Shown here piece by piece: positions 45,671 through 57,557 of a DNA stretch of 64,000 nt. A program made the translations under genes and the position numbers. Position 1 is the stretch's first letter. Each line of letters begins with the position of its first letter. A model generated the notes under the pieces. The model was not told the origin of the DNA, searched no databases, and saw nothing but the letters and a program-made list of their open reading frames with translations. Origin of the DNA: Lineolata rhizophorae (Eukaryota > Ascomycota > Dothideomycetes > Lineolatales > Lineolataceae); assembly GCA_010093515.1 (NCBI GenBank), contig MU001687.1, forward strand, positions 196,070-260,069, in the 5' to 3' direction.

Positions 45671-47188
45671 ATGGTAACTATTTCTCCAATTAGACAAGCA
45701 CTATCTCGGGAGCTCCCGTCAAACTAACGCCGCCACGACAGAAAATAAAAGCGCTCCACCGCTCACCCTCCTCGCACCAGATCCCCGGCAGCACCTCCTC
45801 GCGCCAGCCCCGCAACCTCGACCCGGCGCTGCACCCCTTCGAGCGCGCGCGCGAGTACACGCGCGCGCTCAACGCGACGAAGCTCGACCGGGTCTTCGCG
45901 GCGCCCTTCGTGGCGCAGCTGGGCGGCGGGCACGTCGACGGCGTGTACAGCCTGGCCAAGGACCCGACGGCGCTGTCGCGGCTCGCCTCGGGCGCCGGCG
46001 ACGGCGTCGTCAAGGTCTGGGACCTGCCGGCCCGCAAGGAGACGTGGCGCGCGCGCGCCCACGACAACATGGTCCGCGGCGTGTGCTGGACCCGCGACGC
46101 GAGGCTGCTGAGCTGCGCCGCCGACAGGACGGTCAAGCTGTTCGACCCGCTGCGGGGCGGCGGCGCCGCCGCCGCCGCGGCGCCCGTCGCGACCTTCCTG
46201 GGCGACGCGCCCTTCACGGCCGTCTCGCACCACCGGTCGCGGCCCGCGTTCGCGGCCTCGGGCGGCGCCGCCATCTCCGTGTACGACACGTCGCGGCCGT
46301 CGTCGGCGCCGGCGCAGACGCTGCGGTGGCCGACGTCGGTCGACACCATCACGACGGTGTCGCTGAACCAGGTGGAGCCGTCGATCGCGGCGTCGGCGGC
46401 GACGGACCGGGGCGTCGTGCTGTACGACCTGCGGACGGACTCGGCGCTGGGGCGGTGCGTGCTGACGCTGCAGAGCAACGCCATCGCCTGGAACCCGGTC
46501 GAGGCCTTCAACTTCGCCGTCGCCAACGAGGACCACAATGCCTACGTCTTCGACATGCGGAAGATGGACCGCGCGCTCAACGTGCTCAGGGACCACGTCG
46601 CCGCCGTCATGGACGTCGAGTTCTCGCCCACGGGCGAGGAGCTCGTCACGGCGAGCTACGACCGCTCCATCCGGCTGTGGAACCGGGACAGGGGCCACTC
46701 GAGGGACATCTACCACACGAAGCGCATGCAGAGGTACGCCCGGCCCTTCAAGATCGCCACAAGCGCCCTAGCAGCAGCAGTAGCACCTTTTTGCATCCGC
46801 AATCCTAACCCGGGCCCCGCCCCGCAGAGTCTTCTCCTGCCGCTTCACGCCCGACAGCGCCTACGTCCTCTCCGGCTCCGACGACGGCAACATCCGGCTC
46901 TGGCGCAGCCAGGCGTCGGCGCGGGCCGGCGCCGTGCAGACGGCGCGCCAGCGCCAGTCGCTCGAGTACGCCGACGCGCTCAAGCGGCGCTACGCCCACA
47001 TGCCCGAGGTGCGCCGCATCGCGCGCCACCGGCACGTGCCGAAGACGGTCAAGCGCGCGGCCGCGATCAAGGGCGAGGAGGTTGCCGCGCTGAAGAGGAA
47101 GGAGGAGAACGAGAGGAGGCACACGAAGAAGGGGAAGGCGAGGAGGAGGAGCGAGAGGGAGAAGATGGTGTTGGCGGTGGAGGAGTGA
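45671..47188 (+). CDS. SOF1: SOF1-like WD40 protein of the small-subunit processome
   Basis: Exons 45671-45673, 45742-46733 and 46828-47188 give 451 residues. The first exon is just the ATG, followed by a GTAACT donor and a CTAACG branch site. Joining gives MKIKALHRSPSSHQIPGSTS, the expected Sof1 N-terminus. WD40 repeats cover about residues 60-330 (GGHVDGVYSLAKDP, DGVVKVWDLPARKE, DRTVKLFDPL, DRSIRLWNRD, DGNIRLWRS). The conserved Sof1 C-terminal domain follows (YADALKRRYAHMPEVRRIAR, HRHVPKTVKRAAAIK) with a basic tail. Sof1 binds the U3 snoRNP and is needed for 18S rRNA processing in the nucleolus. The second intron (46734-46827) has donor GTACGC and branch CCTAAC. Confidence 0.93.
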
Positions 47189-47227
47189 TGGGATGCCGAG
47201 GGGAGGGGGGTGGGACGAGGGGGGATG

Positions 47228-47271
<44 letters not shown>

Positions 47272-48168
47272 GTAGATGGGTTGTACTAAAGCCGGCCACC
47301 GTGGCTGCCGGGAAGAAAAGGGGGTCCCATTGCACGATATCTGGTTCGGCCGCATTTTTTGGTCGTTTGGCTTGGGTGCGTTGACTGGTTTCGAAAGATG
47401 CTCAAATGGATGGCTGGCGTTGGCGGATGCGATCTTGCACGGCTATTTTCAAAAGCACGCAAAGTGCCGGGGCCGTTACTTAGATGGGACGTTGTCGGGC
47501 GAGCATACTCGGCGTTGCTTCTTTTCTTGTGGATAGTATCATATTAACATTACTGTGGCACCTACCCTTGGTAGACCGGGGAAGCAGTCACACCGAACTT
47601 TGTCTCGAAGCGGAATGTTTGCACCACCTGTTTCGAACACGCGTGAGACGTGAGGTCTCTGCAAAGCGCCAATTTTCCCATCGGTCAGGTTTTCAGGAAG
47701 CACCTATCTAACTGCTTTCCGATTCTAAGCAAGAGCCACGCAGAAAGAGGATCAAAAGACAAGAACTGTGCAGCGCAGCCTGCTTTTTTCTTCTGCCCGT
47801 GTGTTCGAATTCCCCAAAGCTCCATCTAGGCTCTCTAGTCGGTGTGCTTTTTCGCAAGGTGACGCCAAGATGACAAATGCGCGTCGTGCTCTAGGAAAGG
47901 GGGGAAGGGGGGAATTCTCTAGAGGAAAGAAGAAAACACGATCAAAGCTCTAGGAAACAAAACAAGCCCCGAGACCAAAAATCAAAGCACGAGTGCAGAA
48001 AGAGGACTCGACAAGCTCCCCGCAGTCCCGCAGCCTTCCAGTCCCACGAACCCTCAAGCGTCCCGATATTCCCAACGTTGCGGACATGCCGTTCATAACC
48101 CTACGGACGGGCCCCATCCGCACACCCGCATACCCAAGCAAAAGTCCAGTTCCCCATCCCAAACCCGT
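47189..48168. other. Convergent intergenic region
   Basis: It lies between the 3' ends of SOF1 (+) and UGM (minus). It begins with a TG/CG dinucleotide tract (47232-47271). A B-box-like GTTCGAATTC near 47803 has no matching A box, so no tRNA is called. No gene is supported. Confidence 0.5.
47232..47271 (+). repeat. (TG)16 plus short (CG) tract
   Basis: Sixteen TG units run straight into GCGCGCGC, about 45 bp after the SOF1 stop codon. The 40-bp alternating purine-pyrimidine run is a candidate for left-handed DNA. Confidence 0.9.
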
Positions 48169-50158
<1,990 letters not shown>

Positions 50159-52332
50159 TTTGACGGTGAGAGACGCGAGACGTTCGGGGCAGGCTTGGGG
50201 CACGAGCGGTGGCTGGCGAGAACGCGACGAGGAGCTAAGAAGCTGTAGCTGCGGGCTCCGGAGCGCAGGCAGAGCGTGCGTAGAAATTGGGAGGGCGCTA
50301 GGAGGAGGGGCGTGAAATAAATGTTGGTGGTGGTTGCGGGCAGGCCCGCTCGAGCTGATAAGTTTCGGGTCTGGGTGCAGGGGGGGCCCAGAGCTTGGGG
50401 CGCGTCCCTCGGGGAACGTTGCGCCAAGCGGGCCCCGGCGGCGGAAAAGGGGCAAGGAGGGGGGTGAAGGGAGGGAGGCGACGGACCATCAGCATCACGG
50501 ATCAGGAGCCTGCGCAACTCTGGTTTAAGATTACCCCGTGGGATGGCAGCGAGCGTTCATTCGACCTTGCGATGCCGACCGCCGAGCGTCGGCGCCAGTC
50601 AGGAGGGCGCAGTGCGTTGCCTTCACTTGTCGGTGCGAGCATCCCAGACTCGGGCAGATCGGACGCGGATGCAGGAACGCCATCTGGGAAGGCTAGGTGC
50701 AGGGGAGTCTCGCCGCGCACAGCAGCCGTTCTGCTTCGCTCCCGTCGTTCGATGCAGTCGTTGCACGCGAAGCGTCGAAGCCGGAGAGGTTGGATGCGCC
50801 GCAGCCAAGAGTGCGTGGCGCGCAGGTCGAGCGCTCCTTTCTTCTCAGTCCTTCGCGGCCAGCGTACGTACCACAGTGCGTATAGCGGGTAGTATCAGAG
50901 GCTACGTTTCATCGTGCCTTGTGCCCGGTCCCGGACCCATAGTTCTATTATTCGTGATCCAGCATAGCAGTAACGAGCAAGGCGAGCATCTTGGAGGCGC
51001 GACACGCGTCCGGCGATGCGGCAGCTTGTCCGAGTCCTGGGAAGCACTTACGTGCCGTGTAGGTGCAGTACATGGGATCCGCGGCGGTGGCCTCGTAAGC
51101 AAACCCTGGCCGTGCGGCGCAAATGGGCGTGGGGACGTTCTATTTCTGGCCCCGGCAGCCTCGTGCTGCTTCGTCAAGCCGCCAAAACGGAGGTGGAGGT
51201 GTCCCATCGTCATCTCACGACGCTCACCGCACTTCTCTAGCCCGATTCCCGCGGCTATTCGTTCTTCTTCTTTTCGAGAATTCGAGACACGGGCGTGGCT
51301 GTGGGTGCTCTTCGCGGGTTCGCCGCATCACGTAACTCAGCTCCCGGCGCTCCGCAGCTGAAACCGATACCGAATTTATATTTTAATGTCCCGACGAACT
51401 TGATTATGAGAGGCTGCCGGAACGCACCCGTTGGCTGTCTCGAGTCTGGAAATCTTACCACGTAGCAGGTACGAGGCGCGCACGTCGTTGCGCGCCTGAG
51501 CTAGAGGCGTGTTCGCAGATAGTTGCGTCGTGCCTTGCTTGAGCCGCCGTGTTGCACCCATCCTCGCCCCATTCCACACGGCGGGCCCCAGCAAGTCGCA
51601 CCGTGCCAGGCACATCGGCGGGCACACTGGTGGACCCAAGGCGGGCGGCGATCCTCCCGCAAATTTCAATGCGACGTGCTCGTTGTACGCAATCCTTCAG
51701 GCGTGCTTATCCTTTTCCGTCCTGACACCGCGCGGGAGCACGCAGCTGGCCGCACAAGAACCGCCGGACACCAAGCATTTAGATTTCAGACTACGTACTA
51801 GTCTGGGCAAGCGCTCGAGACCTTTCGGTCTTTGCTCAGAAAAAAGCTCCCAGAGAGAGCAAAGCGCTGAGCTTAGCCTTGACCAGCCAGCGAACGGCCC
51901 CCCCTTGTCTTCGCCCGCCTTGCGCGGCGCCTCCGCCGCGCCGCGCCCGCCACACGCGCTGTGGAGCAGCTCCCACCCCGGGCCGCGACCGGGGCCCGAG
52001 ATAACTCACTCCAAAAAAGAAGGCCGCATTCCCTTGCCCCCCCCCCTTCTTCTCCCCACCAACTCTCTCGCCCTTGACCGCGACAAACGGCATTCTCGTG
52101 TCCCTGCGCCGCTTGAACACCGAGCTGCGCCGGCGGGACGCTTTCTCTTCTTCTTTTCTTCTCCCCGCGCATTCTTCCTCTCTTCTGCCCGGCTTCCTGT
52201 CGTTCTCTGTTCTCTACGCACTGCCCGACGCCCCTCAGCCGCATCCTCTGGCTGTCGCTGCATCTACCTCCTACTAACCCGCAACCCGTCCGCTCGTTAA
52301 CGGCTTCCTCCTCCCCTTTTACCTCCACGCCA
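50159..52332. other. Divergent intergenic region with two promoters
   Basis: It separates the UGM start (minus) from the transporter start (+). A CT-rich stretch at about 52140-52200, some 130-190 bp before the transporter ATG, looks like a fungal core promoter. ORFs across the region (50543-51361 and 51509-52300, for example) are Arg/Ser/Pro-rich with no domain. No gene is supported. Confidence 0.5.
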
Positions 52333-53305
52333 ATGTCCGCCTCCGACGAGAAGGCCCGCAACTCGGGCGAGCAGCCCCGCGCAGAGGCGCCGCAAGCGCC
52401 CATGCTGCCCACCACGAACCCCCCTCCGGAGAAGGCTGCCGAGCCGTCCAAGCCGGCGCTGCACCCGGCCTTCTACATCGCGGCGTGGATCGGGCTGAGC
52501 TCGAGCGTCATCATCTTCAACAAGTGGATCCTGGACACGGCCAAGTTCCACTACCCCATCTTCCTGACGACGTGGCACCTGGCGTTCGCGACGCTGGTGA
52601 CGCAGGCGCTGGCGCGCGGGACGACGGTGCTCGACTCGCGCCACAAGGTGCCCATGACGGGCCGCGTCTACCTGCGCGCTATCGTGCCCATCGGCGTCTT
52701 CTTCAGCCTGAGCCTCATATGCGGCAACGTCACCTACCTGTACCTCAGCGTTTCCTTCATCCAGATGCTCAAGGTACGGGTTTCTACAAACCGCAAGGCG
52801 GGAAGGAGGAAAGGTTCAAGCTTCAATTGAAGGCCGGAAAGCTAACTCTATACGCTCGCATGTAACTAGGCCACGACGCCCGTCGCCGTCCTCCTCACCA
52901 CCTGGGCCCTCGGCGTGGCCCCGCCCAACATGAAGACGCTCTACAACGTGTCCTTCATCGTCATCGGCGTCATCATCGCCTCGTTCGGCGAGATCAAGTT
53001 CGTGCTCGTCGGCTTCCTGTTCCAGGTCGGCGGCATCGTGTTCGAGGCGATCCGCCTCACCATGGTGCAGCGGCTGCTGTCGTCGGCCGAGTTCAAGATG
53101 GACCCGCTAGTCTCGCTCTATTACTTCGCGCCCGCCTGCGCCGTCATGAACGGCGCCGTCTGCCTCGTCCTCGAGGTGCCCCGCATGTCGCTCGAGGACG
53201 TGGCGCGCGTCGGAGGCGTGACGCTGCTGATCAACGCCCTCGTCGCCTTCCTGCTGAACGTGTCGGTCGTCATGCTAGTAAGTAGCCACGTCCCACCTGC
53301 GGACG

Positions 53306-53373
<68 letters not shown>

Positions 53374-53878
53374 CGCCGCGCCGCGCCCCATCAGGAAAAA
53401 AAAAAAACCTGTACGGACGCCGTGCACAAGCAACAAGCGCGCTGACAAGGCCCCCGCCGCCGCTCCCCAGATCGGCAAGACGTCGTCTCTCGTGCTCACC
53501 CTCTCGGGCGTCCTCAAGGACATCCTCCTCGTCGTGGCCTCGATGCTCTTCTTCGGCGACCCGGTCTCGCTCCTCCAGGCCTTCGGTTACTCGGTCGCCC
53601 TCGCCGGCCTGCTCTACTACAAGCTCGGCGGCGACGCGCTGCGCGACCACGCCGGCCACGCCCGCCGCGCCTGGGCCGACTACGGCGCCCGCCGCCCCAA
53701 GGCCCGCAGGGCCCTCGTCCTCGCCGCCGCCGCTGGCCTCGCCGCGCTGCTTTTGCTCGCTGCTGGCATGGGCGCGGGCCTCGCGCCGCGGTATGGCAGC
53801 GTCGCGGCGGAGAGGATCGAGAGCTTGATCGGAAGCGAGGGCGCGCAGGAGGGGGGGCTGGAGGTAGGCTCCTCGTAG
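52333..53878 (+). CDS. Triose-phosphate-transporter-type (DMT) nucleotide-sugar or metabolite transporter
   Basis: Exons 52333-52773, 52870-53277 and 53471-53878 give 418 residues. A Pro/Glu-rich cytosolic N-terminus precedes about ten membrane helices of the drug/metabolite transporter superfamily, TPT branch: FYIAAWIGLSSSVIIFNKWI, YPIFLTTWHLAFATLVTQAL, LYLSVSFIQMLKATTPVAVL, FLFQVGGIVFEAIRLTMVQ and GVLKDILLVVASMLFFGDPV. These are the family's hallmark stretches. A C-terminal extra hydrophobic stretch (ALVLAAAAGLAALLLLAAG) and a short tail follow. Such proteins usually sit in Golgi or ER membranes; the substrate cannot be read from sequence. The second intron (53278-53470) contains a 64-base C run. 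Confidence 0.88.
53308..53371 (+). repeat. 64-base poly-C run inside an intron
   Basis: Sixty-four consecutive C lie within intron 2 of the transporter gene, about 100 bp before its CAG acceptor. A run of twelve A follows shortly after. This is far longer than any other homopolymer in the window. The length may be imprecise because sequencing and assembly handle such runs badly. Confidence 0.9.
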
Positions 53879-55088
53879 GTGGGGCCTTGGAGAGAGGGGC
53901 GGTATAGAGTCTGCGAATGGGGTTTGGATGGGCTGGCTTGCTGACGGGTTTTTTTTTGTTTCGGCTACCCGGAAGGGGGTATTGGATGTGTCTTTCCCCT
54001 TTTTGGTTGGACTTGGACGGGAAACTTTTTTTTTCAACTTTCTCGCCCGTCTGAAGTCTTTTTCTTTTTTTCTTTCTGGATTGGTAACAGCTTTGTATTT
54101 TATTTTTTCTTTTCGATCACGCATCACCTAGGGAAGAAGGCATGACAGGGCAATGGGCTATTGTCATAGAGCTAATGAGTTGAACATTTTAGAGCCTTTG
54201 TTTGTTTCTTTCCTGCGCCTAGGCTCTTATTGGCATCATCTTTTTTTTCCCCCTTGCGTCCTTTCTACTACTTCTCCTTTGGGTCTGGCGGTTTGGATTG
54301 TCCGTTCTGCGCAGTGTGTTTTGGAGTAGCATTGCATTGTAGACCAATTGGGTGCGCATCAATCGAGAGAAAAGTTCGAAAGCAACCCTTCTAGCGAAAT
54401 CGGAGACCGAGAGGTGGGTTCTCGTGCTTGGCGGTACTGGCACCTCGGGGCGCGAGACATCACGACGTCAAGCCACTTTTCTATGTTTAGCGGGAACGCC
54501 CTCCACGCGCGCCCGATCAAGACGGGCTTGACGCCACCGGCCCGAATTGGGACCTCGTGAATAGGGAGATGCGCGAGCTCGCATCAGCCCGCCGATGAAG
54601 GTCGGCTTTCTTCCGGTCAAACGGGATGGCGCCTTACCCTCTCTCGCTTGCGGCCGGCGGCCAACCGATCGGAGGCACGTTACGAGTTCGCTGCTTGGCG
54701 GCGTCGTATTTCGAGGCTTGGGAGCTTCTTCATACGAGGGGAATGGGCGCTACGCTTTTATGTGCGAGGTGAGTCATTGGGATGGGACGGCGACTCCGAG
54801 TCGAGGCGGAGAAGGTGAGTCGCGTTTCGAACTGGCTGTGTGTTCCGTACTTTTTCGCCAGTTCATCGTTGGATGTCTCATTTCCCTTTTTTTTTTTTCA
54901 ATTGTGTTGTTCGTCTACGGCTCTATCATTTCTGCATGCAAAGGGGAACCACTGGCACTGTGCCGCCTTCGACAATAGAATATCTACATTGCTAGATTGT
55001 CGACCGTTGCTCTACAAGTCGAACCGTCTACGGGCCACTATTCACGTCGTTAGTCCTGTTCATCGCCGCAAGAAGCAGTCCAGCCCAC
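53879..55088. other. Convergent intergenic region
   Basis: It lies between the 3' ends of the transporter (+) and GH131 (minus) genes. It is T-rich in 53940-54120 and again near 54885, as in fungal 3' flanks. I looked for a downstream carbohydrate-binding module for GH131 and saw none. No gene is supported. Confidence 0.5.
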
Positions 55089-56260
55089 TTACGTGACCGA
55101 TGTCGTAACCGACCCGTCCTCAATATACACCCCGCTAAAGTACCAATCCTCAGGGGCGCTGTCATCGTAGCCAGAGCGCGGCAGGCGGAGGACGCCCAAG
55201 TGCCAATCGGCGCCGTTCTTTTTTTTATTTCCATCACCGTCAGCTCTCGGGCGTTCTTTCCGCCCCTACAGTAGGAGACGCGTGGAGCGAACTTACGGAG
55301 GAAGTGGAGCCGCTGACGGGGCCGGCCGTCTGCTCGAGCGGGTCCGCGCCCGTCGAGTGCCAGAAAGTCACGGAGCCGGACCCGAAGTCGATCTCGTAGG
55401 CGATATTGTGCCAGACGTCGGGCTCCCACTCGACTTCCCACTGGCCCTGGCCGCCGACCATCCACTGCAAGTTGGGGTTCTCGGTGCCTTGCTCGCCATC
55501 TAGAAGTTTTGGGTTTACGTTGTCAATTTTCTCTGGAGTCTGTGTGGCGAGAGGAAGGGGGTTCTTTGATAGGGAAGGGGGGCCGGCGGGTGTTCACTTA
55601 CTCACCCAGCCGTACTTCATCTCGGTGAAGTGGCTCTCACTGTTTGTGTCCCCAGAAAGTCAGGTTTTCAATTCCCACTCAAAGTCTTACTCCCCGCCCA
55701 CGTTCACAGTCCCTGCAACTCCTCTCCTTCTTTCGCCAGAGAGCAACTCACAAGAAGCAAACCTGATGCTCGTGCGTCACGCTCGGCGCGTTCGTGTCCT
55801 TGCGCATCATGGAGAAGTGATAGAAGACGTGGCCCTGGTTGATGGCCGCCGTCGTCTGCGGGATCAGCTCCGTCCGCCACATGTCCGAGTTCCACTTGGC
55901 GGTGGGCGAGATGGTGATCTTGGCGCCTTGCTCCGAGGCCTCGTCGGCCGGGTTCTTGTAGTCGGGCGACAGGTTCACGTAGTCGGTCACGGGCCCGCTG
56001 CCGTGGATGTAGTACTGGTAGGGGCCGACTTGGTTGGCCCATGACCCTAGGGAGCGGAAAGGAAGATCGGGTTAGGGGATTGCACATTTTGATCGGTTCT
56101 ATGAAGAATGACCACAGGGGTAGGAGGAGCAGAAGGGGGAAGAGCATGTACATTCGTTCAGGTCCTCGGCACTGGAGAATTCGTTGAAGCGGCCATCCCA
56201 GAGAACGCTGGCCAGCGAGGTGCCGGCAAAGGCATACAGGGCAGCAAGAGCGCGCAGCAT
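55089..56260 (-). CDS. Secreted GH131 family beta-glucanase
   Basis: Five exons (56260-56152, 56046-55752, 55639-55602, 55499-55297 and 55217-55089) give 257 residues. The signal peptide MLRALAALYAFAGTSLAS precedes VLWDGRFNEFSSAEDLNEWS. The GH131 hallmarks follow: NQVGPYQYYIHGSGPVTDYV, WRTELIPQTTAAINQGHVFY, APSVTHEHQVCFFESHFTEM, NLQWMVGGQGQWEVEWEPD, WHNIAYEIDF and the ending YFSGVYIEDGSVTTSVT. GH131 enzymes cleave beta-1,3, beta-1,6 and beta-1,4 glucans and act outside the cell. For exon 3, the frame requires the GTAAGT donor four bases beyond a competing GTGAGT. The last codons overlap another GTAAGT (ACGTAAGT), so a further 3' exon is possible. No carbohydrate-binding module is seen. Confidence 0.9.
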
Positions 56261-56371
56261 CTTTGCGGGCAGAACAACAGACCGACGAAAGGACACAGAC
56301 AATGCCACCAGTGAGCGCGGGACAAGAGGAAGAGGGCGACAAAATTGAACACCTGGCGGGCCTGTTCACTT

Positions 56372-56379
56372 TATAAACT
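56372..56379 (-). promoter_or_regulatory. TATA-like element of the GH131 gene
   Basis: TTTATAAA lies 112 bp upstream of the start codon, a position that fits a TATA box for an inducible secreted enzyme. Confidence 0.45.
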
Positions 56380-56656
56380 ACACGGCACATATATACTGTA
56401 CACCTAACCAATTTTCTGGTCACTCGGAACCCACGGGCCCCAGTCTCCTCCTCGGCACGGACGCCATGATTCCGTCTACCAGCGACGCAAGCGCAATGCG
56501 GCCGCCCAATATGTGGAAGAGCAAACTGGGGGGGGCAAAAGGCCAAAAGGGCAGCGGCCAGAAATTGCCGTCGCCGGGTCACGTTTGCTCCGCAGCGAAG
56601 CAAAAGGGAACCCCAAAAGCTCCGTGCCTTAATAACCGCGTAGGGCCGGGGGTGGA

Positions 56657-56662
56657 GGCTAA
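56657..56662 (+). promoter_or_regulatory. GGCTAA motif upstream of GH131
   Basis: GGCTAA is the core bound by XlnR/XYR1-type regulators of plant-wall hydrolases. It sits about 400 bp upstream of the start codon. One hexamer is weak evidence. Confidence 0.25.
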
Positions 56663-57557
56663 GCAGCCGGCCGTGCACCCGTTCCTCCCCCCGCTTCGAG
56701 TGTATTAAACTTTAATATATCCCCCGCGCGTCAGGCGCGTCCGTGACCACACAAGCCGCCATGCTAGCACACTGCGCCCCGCGGCTTCCAGGCAAGCTGC
56801 TCCGCATATTGCGTCTGCTGGGTGAGTGCGCCGACGCGCGCCTTCGAAGCCTGGGGCTGGACCGCCCGACCGTCGTCCCCGCCGGCGACTGCCGAAGCTG
56901 GGCGGCGGTACGTTTCCGGGGATGAGGTCCGAGAGAGGTGTTTTCTCTTCGCACGTTGGGCCGGCCCGCCGCTCGGTTTCCGGGGCTTCGCGCCGTCGAG
57001 TGTTTCGTTTTCGTGCTCCGGGGCCCCGCGAAGAACCTTGGGCACGTCCGGACGATGGGAAGGGTACCTGTCTCAGCCAAGCTTGGGCGGCTCAAGATCG
57101 TGTTCGTCGGTCGGCCTGACGGTCGAGACGGGACGGAACATCGGGACGCATGAACCAGCCGATTCCGGCAACTGGATTGTCATTCACTTGTCGTTTTCTC
57201 ACAGTACCACGAAACGGACGATACCGACGTTTACGGAGTACCCGATAGGCTCTACGCTGTATTTAACTTTCGGAATGAGGACGCAGAATCTCTATAAAGA
57301 CGTCAAAGCATCAAATTACCCATTCGGTCGAATTTAGCAACTGAACATGAAGCTGCAGGAGGTGAAACCAGTCCGAACTATCGACCCCCATTCGAGCTCC
57401 TCGACGGCTTAGGGACAGCAAACCTTCGCCACCTCCCCATCTACCTATGGTACACAAGGATCACGTACAAGCTCTCCCTCTCACCCTCTCCACACCTCTT
57501 GCCCTCCCCTTTGACGCACCTTGTTCGCACCCAATATCATCCTCCCGGAATCCCTTC

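Larger units (their letters stand above)
56261..57557. other. Intergenic region; GH131 promoter and 3' flank of RPN3
   Basis: Both neighbours are on the minus strand. The part nearest GH131 has a TATA-like word and a GGCTAA motif (listed). A TACGGAGTA word lies at 57232-57240. ORFs in 56712-57337 on both strands overlap and look non-coding. No gene is supported. Confidence 0.5.

Noticed and set aside
47740-47830. Possible tRNA from a GTTCGAATTC B-box-like word
   Set aside because: No A box at the right distance and no cloverleaf arms can be drawn.
55606-55611. GTGAGT as the donor of GH131 exon 3
   Set aside because: It gives the wrong phase for the next exon; the overlapping GTAAGT four bases on restores the frame.
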